64,000 bases of DNA from Lysinibacillus antri (lineage in GTDB: Bacteria > Bacillota > Bacilli > Bacillales_A > Planococcaceae), in contig NZ_RYYR01000006.1 in assembly GCF_003977595.1 (NCBI RefSeq), positions 110,718-174,717 on the forward strand, given 5' to 3'. A program made the translations under genes and the position numbers. The notes beneath the pieces were generated by a model. That model had not been told where the DNA came from. It searched no databases and worked only from the letters and a program-made list of their open reading frames with translations. How positions within the stretch are numbered: position 1 is the stretch's first letter; each line of letters opens with the position of its first letter. This document shows positions 53,731-62,861 of the stretch, in pieces.

Positions 53731-53823
53731 CGCACGTAAAAGCCCGAAAGTCGCTCGTAAATTGATCAAACCCGCACGTAACCACTCAAAAGTCGCACGT
53801 AAACCAACCAAACCCGCACGTAA
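53731..53823 (+). repeat. 21-bp-period CGCACGTAA repeat array
   Basis: Five copies of CGC(A/T)CGTAA begin at 53731, 53752, 53773, 53794 and 53815, exactly 21 bp apart. The 12-nt spacers alternate between ...AAAGT and ...AAACC endings, giving a 42-bp higher order. The array lies between the terminator of the MFS gene and the 3' end of the convergent GNAT gene. Confidence 0.85.
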
Positions 53824-53839
53824 CCTCAACAAAACTCAA

Positions 53840-54502
53840 TTATTTAAACGGATTTTTCCACTCCATTAATACGCCATAATTTAACGATTCTTCGTCGTCT
53901 AAATAATTTTCGACAATGGCAATTGGTTTTCGCCCGCAACGTAATAAAAACGAAACAACCGGATCATATAAGTCACCGCGCACTACGGCATCAATATATT
54001 CATGCGCGCTAAGTGTATCTGCTTTTTTATGATATCCAGGAATTCGCCCACCACCCAGTAAGCGTTCTAATCCGTTTTCAATAACTACGTGGTACATTGC
54101 TTGCATCATGATTTTTCCGAGGCCAAGTGAGCGATAGGCAGGGCGTACACTAATATCGACAATATAAAGCGTATTGCCGTTTGGATCATGATTTGTAATA
54201 TAACCATCATCAGTTGCCTCTGCCCATGTATGATTAGGATGAGATGGATCAAATTGAGTACAAACGCCTGTTAACGAACTGACGACTTGCCCAGCAATTT
54301 CAATGCAAATGGCGCCTTCTTGAAACAGATTCACGTGATTGGTTAGTTGTTCTTTATTCCACCATAACTCAGAAGGGAAGGGTGGAGGGAAACATTCGGC
54401 TTGAATCGCAATTAACGCATCGAAATCCTCTTTTGTATAGTTCCGAATAATAATTGGTATAGGCTTACCTTCATCAAATACGAACTGCTCACTTCGATAC
54501 AT
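53840..54502 (-). CDS. GNAT-family N-acetyltransferase
   Basis: 220 aa. The acetyl-CoA loop is VRPAYRSLGLGKIMMQAMY (Q/RxxGxG/A variant), about residues 119-137. It resembles the GNAT half of B. subtilis YhcX, in which a GNAT domain and a nitrilase-like domain are fused; here the partner is the separate gene just upstream. Acceptor unknown. Its 3' end abuts the 21-bp repeat array. Confidence 0.85.
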   Translation of the reverse strand: MYRSEQFVFDEGKPIPIIIRNYTKEDFDALIAIQAECFPPPFPSELWWNKEQLTNHVNLFQEGAICIEIAGQVVSSLTGVCTQFDPSHPNHTWAEATDDGYITNHDPNGNTLYIVDISVRPAYRSLGLGKIMMQAMYHVVIENGLERLLGGGRIPGYHKKADTLSAHEYIDAVVRGDLYDPVVSFLLRCGRKPIAIVENYLDDEESLNYGVLMEWKNPFK

Positions 54503-54524
54503 CGTAATTGCCCCCTAACTATGG

Positions 54525-55382
54525 TTATTCCCAATCTGTATATAAATCTGTTCGTCGGTCGCGCCAAGTTGTGACAGAGCCTTTTTCACGCACTTGATAT
54601 AAAAGCTCTAAATCAAGGTCTGCTGTAATAATCATATCGTTGTTAATTTCCCCTTCAGCTAAAAGCCCTTTTGGTGGGAAGGGAACGTCATTTGGAGTAA
54701 TGATCGCAGCTTGGCCGAAGTTAGCACGCATAAAGTCCACAGTAGGTAATGCGCCCACTGTTCCTGTTAATACAACATATACTTGATTTTCAATTGCCCG
54801 GGCATGACTTGTATAACGCACACGGTGGAATCCATGGCGGTCATCAGTACAAGATGGACAGAAGATCACATCCGCACCACGCGCTTTGGCCATCCGTACA
54901 ATTTCAGGGAACTCAATATCATAGCAAGTAAGAATCGCAATTTTCCCTTTCTCCGTTTCAAAAATTTCTAACCCATCACCGCGAGACATATTCCACTCAT
55001 TTACTTCAGTTGGCGTAATATGAATCTTTGCTTGTGTGCCCACTTTGTCATCTGGATAAAATAAATGCGCGGTATTCCGTAATTTCCCTTCTACTTCGAT
55101 AACGTGAGTACCGCCAATTATGTGCACATTGTACTTTTTCGCTAACGAAGTAAATAATTCAACATACTGATTTGTAAATGAAGGTAAATCGTTAATCGTT
55201 AAAGCTTTTCCATTTTCCCCTTTAATGGAAAGGAGTTGGGTTGTGAAAAACTCAGGGTACAGTATAAATTCAGCATCAAACTCTAGTGCTGCCTTTAAGT
55301 AATGTTCACATTGATATGCAAAATCCTCAAAGGTCTCAATTGTATGTAAATGATATTGGATAGCGGAAACTCGTAATTTCAA
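54525..55382 (-). CDS. Carbon-nitrogen hydrolase (nitrilase superfamily)
   Basis: 285 aa. The Glu-Lys-Cys triad is visible: E44 in LYPEFFTTQ, Lys in QAKIHITPTEVNEW, and Cys in ILTCYDIEFPEIVR. It hydrolyses non-peptide C-N bonds such as amides. It ends 22 nt before the GNAT gene on the same strand, an apparent operon replacing the YhcX-type fusion. SD GGAGGG precedes the start. Confidence 0.88.
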   Translation of the reverse strand: MKLRVSAIQYHLHTIETFEDFAYQCEHYLKAALEFDAEFILYPEFFTTQLLSIKGENGKALTINDLPSFTNQYVELFTSLAKKYNVHIIGGTHVIEVEGKLRNTAHLFYPDDKVGTQAKIHITPTEVNEWNMSRGDGLEIFETEKGKIAILTCYDIEFPEIVRMAKARGADVIFCPSCTDDRHGFHRVRYTSHARAIENQVYVVLTGTVGALPTVDFMRANFGQAAIITPNDVPFPPKGLLAEGEINNDMIITADLDLELLYQVREKGSVTTWRDRRTDLYTDWE

Positions 55383-55466
55383 AACAAAACCCTCCTATTT
55401 TTAACATTTTCTATATAGTAGCACACCCATCTGACATAAGAGAAAGCTTATGCTGTTGTGAAAACG

Positions 55467-55489
55467 ATTCTCAATTAATGCTTGAGAAT
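55467..55489 (+). promoter_or_regulatory. Inverted repeat upstream of the ABC exporter
   Basis: ATTCTCAA (55467-55474) and TTGAGAAT (55482-55489) with a 7-nt spacer, in the divergent region between the nitrilase gene and the ABC genes. A possible operator for an unlinked regulator. Confidence 0.5.
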
Positions 55490-55548
55490 TTTGAAAGAGA
55501 GGAGTAGTATTTCATAGAGATATTTCTAACAATGATAGAGGTGAAGAA

Positions 55549-57288
55549 ATGAAAGCGGCTTGGAAGCTTAAAAAATACCTACATCCCTATATCTTCTTTG
55601 CCATACTTGCTCCTTCTATGATGATTTTAGAAGTAATAATGGATTTAGTGCAACCGACCATATTACAAAAAATTATTGATAATGGAATTGCAAATGGTGA
55701 TGAACAATATATCATCAGTATGTTTGGGTTGATGATTCTTTCGGCATTTATTGCACTTATTGGTGGCGTTGCGTGTTCAACTTATGCAACAAAAACAGCC
55801 GTAAACTTTGCAACCGATGTACGACAGGATTTATATGAAACCATTACACGTTTTTCAGAACGAAATAAGGATCACTTTACATTAGGAAAGCTGATTACGA
55901 ATCTAACATCGGATATCGAAACGTTGCAACGCGCTGTGATCATGTTATTAAAAGTTTTCGTTCGTGGCCCATTAATGTTTATAGGTGCTATCATTTTTGT
56001 TTACATAACAGCTCGAGAGTTATTTTCAGTATTACTTTATGTTGTACCGATTCTCGCAATTAGTGTCATTATTTTTACACAGCTAACAGGGAAGTTTTTC
56101 AGAGCTGTACAAGAAGTGATGGATCAAATGAATACGAAGGTGCAGGAAAACTTAGCGGGGATTCGTGTGATTAAGGCATTTAATCGGAAAGCACACCAAA
56201 TACAGCAGTTTCTCGAGGTAAATGGATTACTGACAAAACGCAATATCACAGCGGAACAAGTTGTGGGTGTACTGATGCCTTTAACTGCGCTCATTGTGAA
56301 TATTGGACTTGTTTTCGCCCTTTGGATTGGTGCGATTAAAGTCGAAAACAACATTATTGAAGTTGGTGTGATTTTAGCATTTATCAACTATTTAATGATG
56401 ATTTTGCAAGGGTTAATTAGTTCGAGTAATGTTCTCATTCAAATTGCACGTGCCATTCCAAGTGCTGAACGAATTGTGACTGTCCTTGAAGAACCAAATG
56501 ATATACAAAATTGTCATGAACCTATTAAAAATAGCCCACGTGGTGAAGTAGAGTTTAAAAATGTCAGTTTTTCTTATACAAAACAAGGAGAGCCAGTATT
56601 AAAAGACATCTCCTTCCATGTAAAAGCTGGCGAAACAATCGGTATTATTGGAATGACAGGTAGCGGAAAATCGACCATGATGAAGATGTTACCAAGAGCC
56701 TTTGATGTAGATCAAGGTGAAGTGTTAATCGACCAGCAACCAATTCAGTATTATGACTTAGCCACTTTAAGACAAGCAATTGGTTTTGCGCCACAAAAAG
56801 CAGCTTTATTCTCAATGTCAATTGAAGGAAATTTAAAGTATGGGAAACAAGATGTTAGTCTTCAAGAGATTAACGAAGCATTAGAGGCATCGTGCGCGGC
56901 AGAATTTGTTGAAAAATTACCTGATCGAGAACAGCATGTGCTTTCCCAAGGAGCGACGAATTTATCTGGAGGTCAAAAACAACGACTTGCCATGAGCCGA
57001 GCGTTCATTCGAAAGCCAACGATTTTAATATTAGATGATACGACTTCCGCAGTTGATGCTATTTCTGAGAAGAAAATTCAACAAGCGATTGACTCTAATT
57101 TCCCAAACAGCACGAAATTTATTGTCTCGTCAAAAGTCTCATCCATAAAAAATGCAGATCAAATCCTTGTAATTGAAGATGGACGATTGATTGCATCGGG
57201 TACCCATGAAGAGTTATTACAATCAAGCGAGTATTACATGGAAATAGTGGAAACACAAACGGAGAAGGGAGGGGTGATGAATGACTAA
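55549..57288 (+). CDS. Heterodimeric ABC exporter subunit with degenerate ATP site (YfiB-like)
   Basis: 579 aa: six-span membrane domain (about 1-310) then the ATPase. Walker A GMTGSGKST and signature NLSGGQKQR are normal, but Walker B ends in DD (ILILDDTTSAVD, Asp in place of the catalytic Glu) and the H-loop His is replaced (FIVSSKVSSI). This is the classic non-hydrolysing half of a heterodimer such as YfiBC, BmrCD or TM287/288. Overlaps the partner by 8 nt. Confidence 0.92.
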   Translation: MKAAWKLKKYLHPYIFFAILAPSMMILEVIMDLVQPTILQKIIDNGIANGDEQYIISMFGLMILSAFIALIGGVACSTYATKTAVNFATDVRQDLYETITRFSERNKDHFTLGKLITNLTSDIETLQRAVIMLLKVFVRGPLMFIGAIIFVYITARELFSVLLYVVPILAISVIIFTQLTGKFFRAVQEVMDQMNTKVQENLAGIRVIKAFNRKAHQIQQFLEVNGLLTKRNITAEQVVGVLMPLTALIVNIGLVFALWIGAIKVENNIIEVGVILAFINYLMMILQGLISSSNVLIQIARAIPSAERIVTVLEEPNDIQNCHEPIKNSPRGEVEFKNVSFSYTKQGEPVLKDISFHVKAGETIGIIGMTGSGKSTMMKMLPRAFDVDQGEVLIDQQPIQYYDLATLRQAIGFAPQKAALFSMSIEGNLKYGKQDVSLQEINEALEASCAAEFVEKLPDREQHVLSQGATNLSGGQKQRLAMSRAFIRKPTILILDDTTSAVDAISEKKIQQAIDSNFPNSTKFIVSSKVSSIKNADQILVIEDGRLIASGTHEELLQSSEYYMEIVETQTEKGGVMND

Positions 57289-59089
57289 CGAACCAAAACA
57301 AGGGACTCGAACAGGTCTTGAACGAAACCATGGTTTTAGGGGACCTGTTGTAAAGCCAAAAGATCAAAAAGCGGCACTCAGCAGAATTTGGAGTTATCTT
57401 CGTAAACAGAGGATAGGTATTGTCCTTTCGACTTTGTTTGTCATTTTATCATCCATCCTAAGTTTGTTAGGTCCATTATATATAGGAATTATTATTGATG
57501 ATTATATTATTCCAGGCGATTTATCTGGAACGGTAAGAATGTTAATTTTACTTGGAGCCATCTATTTGGCTTCGTCCATTTTTATGTGGCTACAGACGTT
57601 TGTGATGGTGCGTGTGTCCTTAAAAACGATTCAACGTCTTCGAAAAGAGCTGTTCGAAAAAATTCAACGGTTACCTTTATCCGTTTTTGATAAACGACAG
57701 TCTGGGGATTTAATGAGTCGTATGACAAACGATATTGATAATCTACATATGGCACTTTCGCAAAGTATTATCCAAATTGTTTCTTCGCTATTTACAATTA
57801 TCGGGACAGCCATTGCAATGTTCTACATGAATTGGATTTTGGCGATTGTCTCACTTATTATCATTCCACTCGTTGTTTATGTCACAAAACAAATTATTAA
57901 AAGAAGTAGCGTAAACTATAAAGCGAGACAACGGGATTTAGGTCAATTAAACGGATATATTGAGGAAACGATTTCAAATGCCAATATTATTACGCTGTTT
58001 GGGAGAGAACAAGAAACAATTGAGCAATTTAAAAAGGCGAATGAACAATTGCGTACATCTGCTTTAAAAGCGGAAATGGTTTCAGGATTTTTGCCACCAA
58101 TTAATAACTTTATGAACAATTTAGGGATTGGATTTATTATTGGTGTAGGCGCATTGTTAGCGGTAAATGAGCTTGTTACAGTGGGTGTTATTGCTGCATT
58201 CGTCACTTACTCAAGACAATTCTTCCGTCCCATCAATCAATTATCCAATTTATTAAATACGTTTCAATCAGCTATTGCAGGTGCAGAACGAGTGTTTGAA
58301 ATACTTGATGAGCAAGAAGAAGTAAGAGACGTACAGGATGCGATAGCAAAAGATCAATTTGATGGTGATGTAGAGTTTCGAAATGTTGAATTTTACTATA
58401 ATGCCGATAAACCGATTTTAAAAAATATTTCATTCCATGCAAAGGCTGGGGAAACGATTGCCCTTGTTGGTCCAACAGGCTCAGGGAAAACAACCATTAT
58501 TCAGTTACTCAATCGGTTTTATGATGCAAAACAAGGTCAAATTATGATTGATGGAGAAGATAGTACATCCTATCAACTCGACAATTTAAGAGACCACATT
58601 GGCGTTGTTTTGCAAGATACGTATTTATTCTCAGGGACAGTCCGTGAAAATATTCGGTACGGTAAGCTAAGTGCTACAGATGAGCAAGTGGAGAAAGCTG
58701 CAAAAATTGCTTATGCCCATAATTTTATTAAGTACTTGCCACAAGGGTACGACACAATGTTAGCGTCAGGCGGAATGAATATTAGTCAAGGTCAACGCCA
58801 GCTAATTGCGATTGCGCGGGCCATTTTAGAAGATCCCGATATTCTCATTTTAGATGAAGCAACTTCAAGTGTAGATACGATGACAGAAGTACACATTCAA
58901 AAAGGATTAAATAACCTAATGAAAGGCCGTACAAGCTTTGTCATCGCCCACCGATTAAAAACTATCGAAAATGCAGACCAAATCTTTGTGATTAAAGATG
59001 GCACCATTTTAGAAAAAGGAAATCATGAAACGTTAATGATGAAAAAAGGGTTTTATGCAAATCTACAAAATCAATTGCAAGTCCAATAA
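57281..59089 (+). CDS. Heterodimeric ABC exporter subunit with intact ATP site (YfiC-like)
   Basis: 602 aa, with an N-terminal cytosolic extension then six spans and the ATPase. Walker A GPTGSGKTT, Walker B ILILDEATSSVD and H-loop FVIAHRLKTI are complete; its signature NISQGQRQL is the slightly altered one, facing the partner's degenerate site. Lipid, drug or peptide export is possible; substrate unknown. Confidence 0.92.
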   Translation: MTNEPKQGTRTGLERNHGFRGPVVKPKDQKAALSRIWSYLRKQRIGIVLSTLFVILSSILSLLGPLYIGIIIDDYIIPGDLSGTVRMLILLGAIYLASSIFMWLQTFVMVRVSLKTIQRLRKELFEKIQRLPLSVFDKRQSGDLMSRMTNDIDNLHMALSQSIIQIVSSLFTIIGTAIAMFYMNWILAIVSLIIIPLVVYVTKQIIKRSSVNYKARQRDLGQLNGYIEETISNANIITLFGREQETIEQFKKANEQLRTSALKAEMVSGFLPPINNFMNNLGIGFIIGVGALLAVNELVTVGVIAAFVTYSRQFFRPINQLSNLLNTFQSAIAGAERVFEILDEQEEVRDVQDAIAKDQFDGDVEFRNVEFYYNADKPILKNISFHAKAGETIALVGPTGSGKTTIIQLLNRFYDAKQGQIMIDGEDSTSYQLDNLRDHIGVVLQDTYLFSGTVRENIRYGKLSATDEQVEKAAKIAYAHNFIKYLPQGYDTMLASGGMNISQGQRQLIAIARAILEDPDILILDEATSSVDTMTEVHIQKGLNNLMKGRTSFVIAHRLKTIENADQIFVIKDGTILEKGNHETLMMKKGFYANLQNQLQVQ

Positions 59090-59141
59090 AAATAAAATAG
59101 TGCGAAGTTGTCCAATATAAAAGTCGGGCAGCTAAAATATG

Positions 59142-59172
59142 TCCATTACGCTAAGGTGTAATGGATTTTTTT
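59142..59172 (+). terminator. Terminator after the ABC exporter
   Basis: TCCATTAC (59142-59149) pairs with GTAATGGA (59158-59165), then seven T residues. Confidence 0.85.
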
Positions 59173-59297
59173 CTGTATAGAACTAGAGATGATTGAGCAT
59201 GCTTATATTTGTTTTGGAGGGTGTAAGAACTTTACGCATACTAGTCCCATTTTTTGCGTATAGTAGTGCAAAAGGTTGTAAAAGGCGGTGTAATAGT

Positions 59298-60011
59298 TTG
59301 AAGCGATGGGTTGCACTTGGAGTTATTTTATTATGTTGTTTACTTGTAGTGGTTTATGAGACAAGCGCATCGGATCGACGTTTCTTCTTACCTGAACCTT
59401 TAGGAGGAGTAAAAATCGTCATTGATGCAGGTCATGGAGGAATTGATGGGGGTGCCTCTTCAGGTGATGTCATTGAAAAAGATGTTACCCTTGCAGTTGC
59501 TCAAAAAGTAGAGCGTCAATTAAAACGAATGGGTGCCGAAGTAGTAATGACTCGTTCAACAGATGATGACGTATTAACAGAGCATGCACCTAGTGAAGAA
59601 TTTGCTACATTAAGGGAGAGGAAGAAGGAAGATATATTCCTTCGAGCAAATCTTGTGAAATCAGAGGAACCAGACATTTTTATTACCATTCATGCAAATG
59701 CTATTCCAGAAGAAAAATGGCGTGGAGCACAAGTCTTTTATCATAAAGATGGACATGCCAATAGTGAAATGTTAGCAAAATCAGTGCAGGATTCAATTAA
59801 AAACACCCTACAAAATACGGATCGTCAAGCGATGGCAATTAAACAAATTTATCTTTTAAAGAAAACCGAAGTGCCAGCAATTTTAGTTGAAACCGGCTTC
59901 TTAAGTAATAATGAAGAACGCCAACTACTGGCTGACGAAAAATACCAAGAAAAAATGGCGAATGCGATTGTTAATGGTATTGATAACTATGTAAATTTAG
60001 AATTCGAATAA
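59298..60011 (+). CDS. cwlD: Germination/cortex N-acetylmuramoyl-L-alanine amidase CwlD
   Basis: Needed to make muramic-delta-lactam in spore cortex, together with a PdaA deacetylase. TTG 59298 (MKRWVALGVILLCC) gives 237 aa, the same length as B. subtilis CwlD; longer in-frame starts have no SD. N-terminal signal/anchor segment, then Amidase_3: VIDAGHGGIDGGA (zinc His), EKDVTLAVA, FITIHANAIPEEKW and AILVETGFLSN with the catalytic Glu. Confidence 0.94.
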   Translation: MKRWVALGVILLCCLLVVVYETSASDRRFFLPEPLGGVKIVIDAGHGGIDGGASSGDVIEKDVTLAVAQKVERQLKRMGAEVVMTRSTDDDVLTEHAPSEEFATLRERKKEDIFLRANLVKSEEPDIFITIHANAIPEEKWRGAQVFYHKDGHANSEMLAKSVQDSIKNTLQNTDRQAMAIKQIYLLKKTEVPAILVETGFLSNNEERQLLADEKYQEKMANAIVNGIDNYVNLEFE

Positions 60012-60019
60012 TTGATTGC

Positions 60020-60050
60020 AAAAACCATTCATCTAGGTGAATGGTTTTTA
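60020..60050 (+). terminator. Terminator after cwlD
   Basis: AAAACCATTCA (60021-60031) pairs with TGAATGGTTTT (60038-60048), then T residues. Confidence 0.85.
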
Positions 60051-60212
60051 TGTGTAATGTATAACGTATAGATAGATAAAACAAATGATGGAAATATATT
60101 TTCGAGGCTTTGAAATGAAAGGCAAATTAGTTGTAGAATGTTTCAATTAAGTATTCAAGAAACACTATGTTATACTAGTATTATTGGAAGCCAATATAGG
60201 GGAGTGTTTTTA

Positions 60213-61271
60213 GTGATTAACGAACAACAAGTCCGCGAAGTATTAGGACAATTACAAGATCCTTTTTTACATAGATCGTTTGAAGAAACAAAGGGTATTA
60301 CAAACGTATCGATTAAAGAGGAAAAAAATCATGTCAGTGTAAAGGTAGCAATTGCGAAAACAAATACACCAGAACAAATGCAACTGCAAATGAAAATTGT
60401 AGAAGCCTTAAAAGAAGCAGGTGCCTCCACAGTTGGTATTCGCTTTGAAGAATTAGCACCAGAAGTTTTAGAAAGTTTCCGTGGTCAAGCGACTGAATCT
60501 GAAGTCCATGATCTTTTATCGCCACTTTCATCCGTGCAATTTATTGCGATTGCTTCAGGAAAAGGTGGAGTAGGGAAATCAACGGTCTCTGTCAATTTAG
60601 CGGTAGCATTAGCTCGACTAGGAAAAAAAGTAGGTCTTATTGATGCCGATATTTACGGCTTTAGTGTACCGGATATGATGGGCATTCAAGATATGCCAGT
60701 TGTAAAAGATGAACGCATTTATCCAGTTGAACGAAAAGGCGTAAAAGTCATTTCAATGGGATTCTTCGTTGAAAATAACGCGCCAATCGTTTGGCGTGGA
60801 CCAATGCTTGGGAAAGTATTAGATCAATTCTTCCGTGATGTAGAATGGGGAGATCTTGACTACTTATTATTAGACTTACCACCAGGTACAGGGGATGTTG
60901 CGTTAGATATTCACCAAATGTTGCCGACATCAAAAGAAGTCATCGTAACAACTCCACATCCGACAGCTGCATTTGTTGCTGCTCGCGCGGGTGCAATGGC
61001 GCTACAAACAGACCATGAGATTCTAGGTGTTATCGAGAATATGGCGTGGTTTGAGTCAAAAGTAACTGGAGAACGCGAATATGTATTTGGTCAAGGTGGC
61101 GGACCGAAACTAGCAGACGAGCTACGTACAGAGCTATTAGGTCAAGTTCCACTAGGACAACCAGATTGGTCAAACGAGGACTTTGCTCCATCTGTATATG
61201 AAGAGAACCATCCAACAGGTCAAATCTATTTAAACATCGCTCAAAAAGTAATCGATCAATTAGCGAAGTAA
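60213..61271 (+). CDS. salA: Mrp/NBP35-family ATPase SalA (Fe-S carrier/regulator)
   Basis: 352 aa from GTG 60213 after AGGGGAG, the length of B. subtilis SalA. N-terminal MIP18-like domain (EVLGQLQDPF...), then a deviant Walker A SGKGGVGKST (residues 115-124), DADIYGFSVP, and LLLDLPPGTGDV. The CxxC cluster motif of many Mrp proteins is absent: the ENMAWFESKVTGERE region has no Cys, as in B. subtilis SalA, which represses scoC. Located between cwlD and gerD as in Bacillus. Confidence 0.93.
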   Translation: MINEQQVREVLGQLQDPFLHRSFEETKGITNVSIKEEKNHVSVKVAIAKTNTPEQMQLQMKIVEALKEAGASTVGIRFEELAPEVLESFRGQATESEVHDLLSPLSSVQFIAIASGKGGVGKSTVSVNLAVALARLGKKVGLIDADIYGFSVPDMMGIQDMPVVKDERIYPVERKGVKVISMGFFVENNAPIVWRGPMLGKVLDQFFRDVEWGDLDYLLLDLPPGTGDVALDIHQMLPTSKEVIVTTPHPTAAFVAARAGAMALQTDHEILGVIENMAWFESKVTGEREYVFGQGGGPKLADELRTELLGQVPLGQPDWSNEDFAPSVYEENHPTGQIYLNIAQKVIDQLAK

Positions 61272-61322
61272 TTGAATAGGAATACCAAGTGCTGAATTTA
61301 TTAGCATTAATATTTCAACTAA

Positions 61323-61356
61323 AAAAGCGGATTGCGCCAATATGCAATCCGCTTTC
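61323..61356. terminator. Bidirectional terminator between salA and gerD
   Basis: AAAGCGGATTGC pairs with GCAATCCGCTTT (61344-61355) across a short loop; A/T-rich flanks on both sides suit the convergent genes. Confidence 0.85.
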
Positions 61357-61359
61357 TAA

Positions 61360-61980
61360 TTATGAGCCGCCGCCGCCTTCCGATCCTTCTCCACCGCTAC
61401 CGGATTCACCGCCACCGCCAGATTCACCTTTTTTCTCTTCGCCACTAGAGCCTGATTCGCCACTTTTCTTAATAATCTCCACCCATTGCGTTTGTAAAAT
61501 TGGATCTTGTAAAGTTTCCTTCACAACTTCTTCCATTTGTTTCCGCATATCTTTGCTTTTTAATATTGTTGCAAATTCTTTTTGCATTTCTTCTTGTCCG
61601 AAAAACTTAATTAAATCCTCTTGATAGGAAGAGTTTTTTATCAGGTCTTTCATTATTTCAGTTTGTTGTTCTTTCATACTTTTCGCCATGGCTTCCTTAA
61701 ATTTTGGATCTGCATAAGTTTTTTTCCAAAATTCTTCGGCATCTTTTGAAAGCAACGTGTCATTAATAGAAGCTTCGATTTCATCATGTTCAAGGACAAT
61801 TAATTCACGAAAACTTGGGTCTTCTAGCAATTGGCGTATTGCCTTCTTCCCATCTTCAGTTTGAACAGAGTCAATGACCATCTTCTTCACTTCTTCATAG
61901 GACATGGTTGGATTAGTATTTTCCGAACAACTTGCTAATAATAACACTACAAACAACAGGGAGAGAATACGATTTAGCAC
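61360..61980 (-). CDS. gerD: Spore germination lipoprotein GerD
   Basis: Inner-membrane lipoprotein scaffold that clusters germinant receptors into the germinosome. 206 aa; signal peptide with lipobox LLAS-C18. The helical core (SYEEVKKMVIDSVQTEDGKKA ... QKEFATILKSKD) matches GerD. The C-terminus ends in a long Gly/Ser/Glu-rich tail (about residues 177-206). Opposite strand between salA and kbaA as in B. subtilis. Confidence 0.93.
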   Translation of the reverse strand: MLNRILSLLFVVLLLASCSENTNPTMSYEEVKKMVIDSVQTEDGKKAIRQLLEDPSFRELIVLEHDEIEASINDTLLSKDAEEFWKKTYADPKFKEAMAKSMKEQQTEIMKDLIKNSSYQEDLIKFFGQEEMQKEFATILKSKDMRKQMEEVVKETLQDPILQTQWVEIIKKSGESGSSGEEKKGESGGGGESGSGGEGSEGGGGS

Positions 61981-62129
61981 AAAAATCAGTCCTTTCTATA
62001 AAGACTCTCTTTCATTTATTGTTCACATTCTCACGCAGAATATGTATGCAATTATGACTTCGATAGCTTTTTTAAGATTGCATTGATAAAATAATAAATG
62101 ATATTTAAAAAGATGGAGGACTTTATGTC

Positions 62130-62813
62130 GTGACGATACGAAATTGGGTTAAATTTTTCTTAATGTGTTTACTTGTCGGTGGTGTTGTGACTGGAATAGC
62201 TGGGCTAATCATACGCTGGTCTTTTTTTCAACCATATCTTGCTGATGGTAAATTTGGTGAATTCCTTGCAGCATTTGCATGGATGATTTTACTTGGGTTT
62301 ACGATGAGCGTTATCGCACAAGCTGGTTTTTTTGCTTATTTAACTCTCCATCAAGTTGGTATGGGGATCTTCAAAACCTTAACTTTATGGAACTGGGTAC
62401 AAGTATTATTAATAATTCTTCTTGTAGGCGATTTAATAATATTCCGATTTGCTCCAGATGCAAAAAACTTTACTGATTGGGTATTTTATAGTGGCTTGTT
62501 AATTTTCTTAATTTTTGGTGCTGTTGCAACTGCCATGAAGAAAGTCCAATTAACTGGTAAGAAACATGTTTTAGTTTCTTCGATGTTTTTCATGATCGTT
62601 GTCACTTCGCTCGAATGGATCATTGCTTTAATGGGTCGTCAAGGAAATATTGATACATATGTTGCATTATTATTATTCCCTCTAATTGCTGTTAATGCTT
62701 ATCAATTATTGGCTTTACCAAAATATAATGAAAAGTCGGATGAAGACCGCAAAAAGTTAGAAGCGCGTAGAAAAGCCCGCAAAGCATCAAAAAGTGTAAG
62801 TACAAATGCATAA
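62130..62813 (+). CDS. kbaA: KinB-signalling pathway activation protein KbaA
   Basis: Integral membrane protein that in B. subtilis activates the KinB branch of the sporulation phosphorelay. 227 aa with about six hydrophobic segments, GTG start at 62130 after GGAGGA. Basic C-terminal tail (KKLEARRKARKASKS). Position between gerD and the pdaB slot matches B. subtilis. Whether KinB exists here cannot be seen. Confidence 0.9.
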   Translation: MTIRNWVKFFLMCLLVGGVVTGIAGLIIRWSFFQPYLADGKFGEFLAAFAWMILLGFTMSVIAQAGFFAYLTLHQVGMGIFKTLTLWNWVQVLLIILLVGDLIIFRFAPDAKNFTDWVFYSGLLIFLIFGAVATAMKKVQLTGKKHVLVSSMFFMIVVTSLEWIIALMGRQGNIDTYVALLLFPLIAVNAYQLLALPKYNEKSDEDRKKLEARRKARKASKSVSTNA

Positions 62814-62814
62814 A

Positions 62815-62855
62815 AAAAGGGCTAATACCGACATCTAAGTACGGTTTAGCCTTTT
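62815..62855. terminator. Bidirectional terminator after kbaA
   Basis: AAGGGCTAATACCG pairs with CGGTTTAGCCTTTT with one bulged base; serves kbaA and the convergent minus-strand gene. Confidence 0.75.
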
Positions 62856-62861
62856 CGTTTT

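Noticed and set aside
53630..53869. 79-codon open frame starting at the MFS stop codon
   Set aside because: It reads through the MFS terminator hairpin and the 21-bp repeat array; the K/R/P-rich product is a by-product of the repeat, which stays open because 21 is a multiple of three.
59237..59243. CATACTA box upstream of cwlD as a sigma-G/E -10
   Set aside because: No acceptable -35 at 14-18 nt upstream, so not reported as a promoter.
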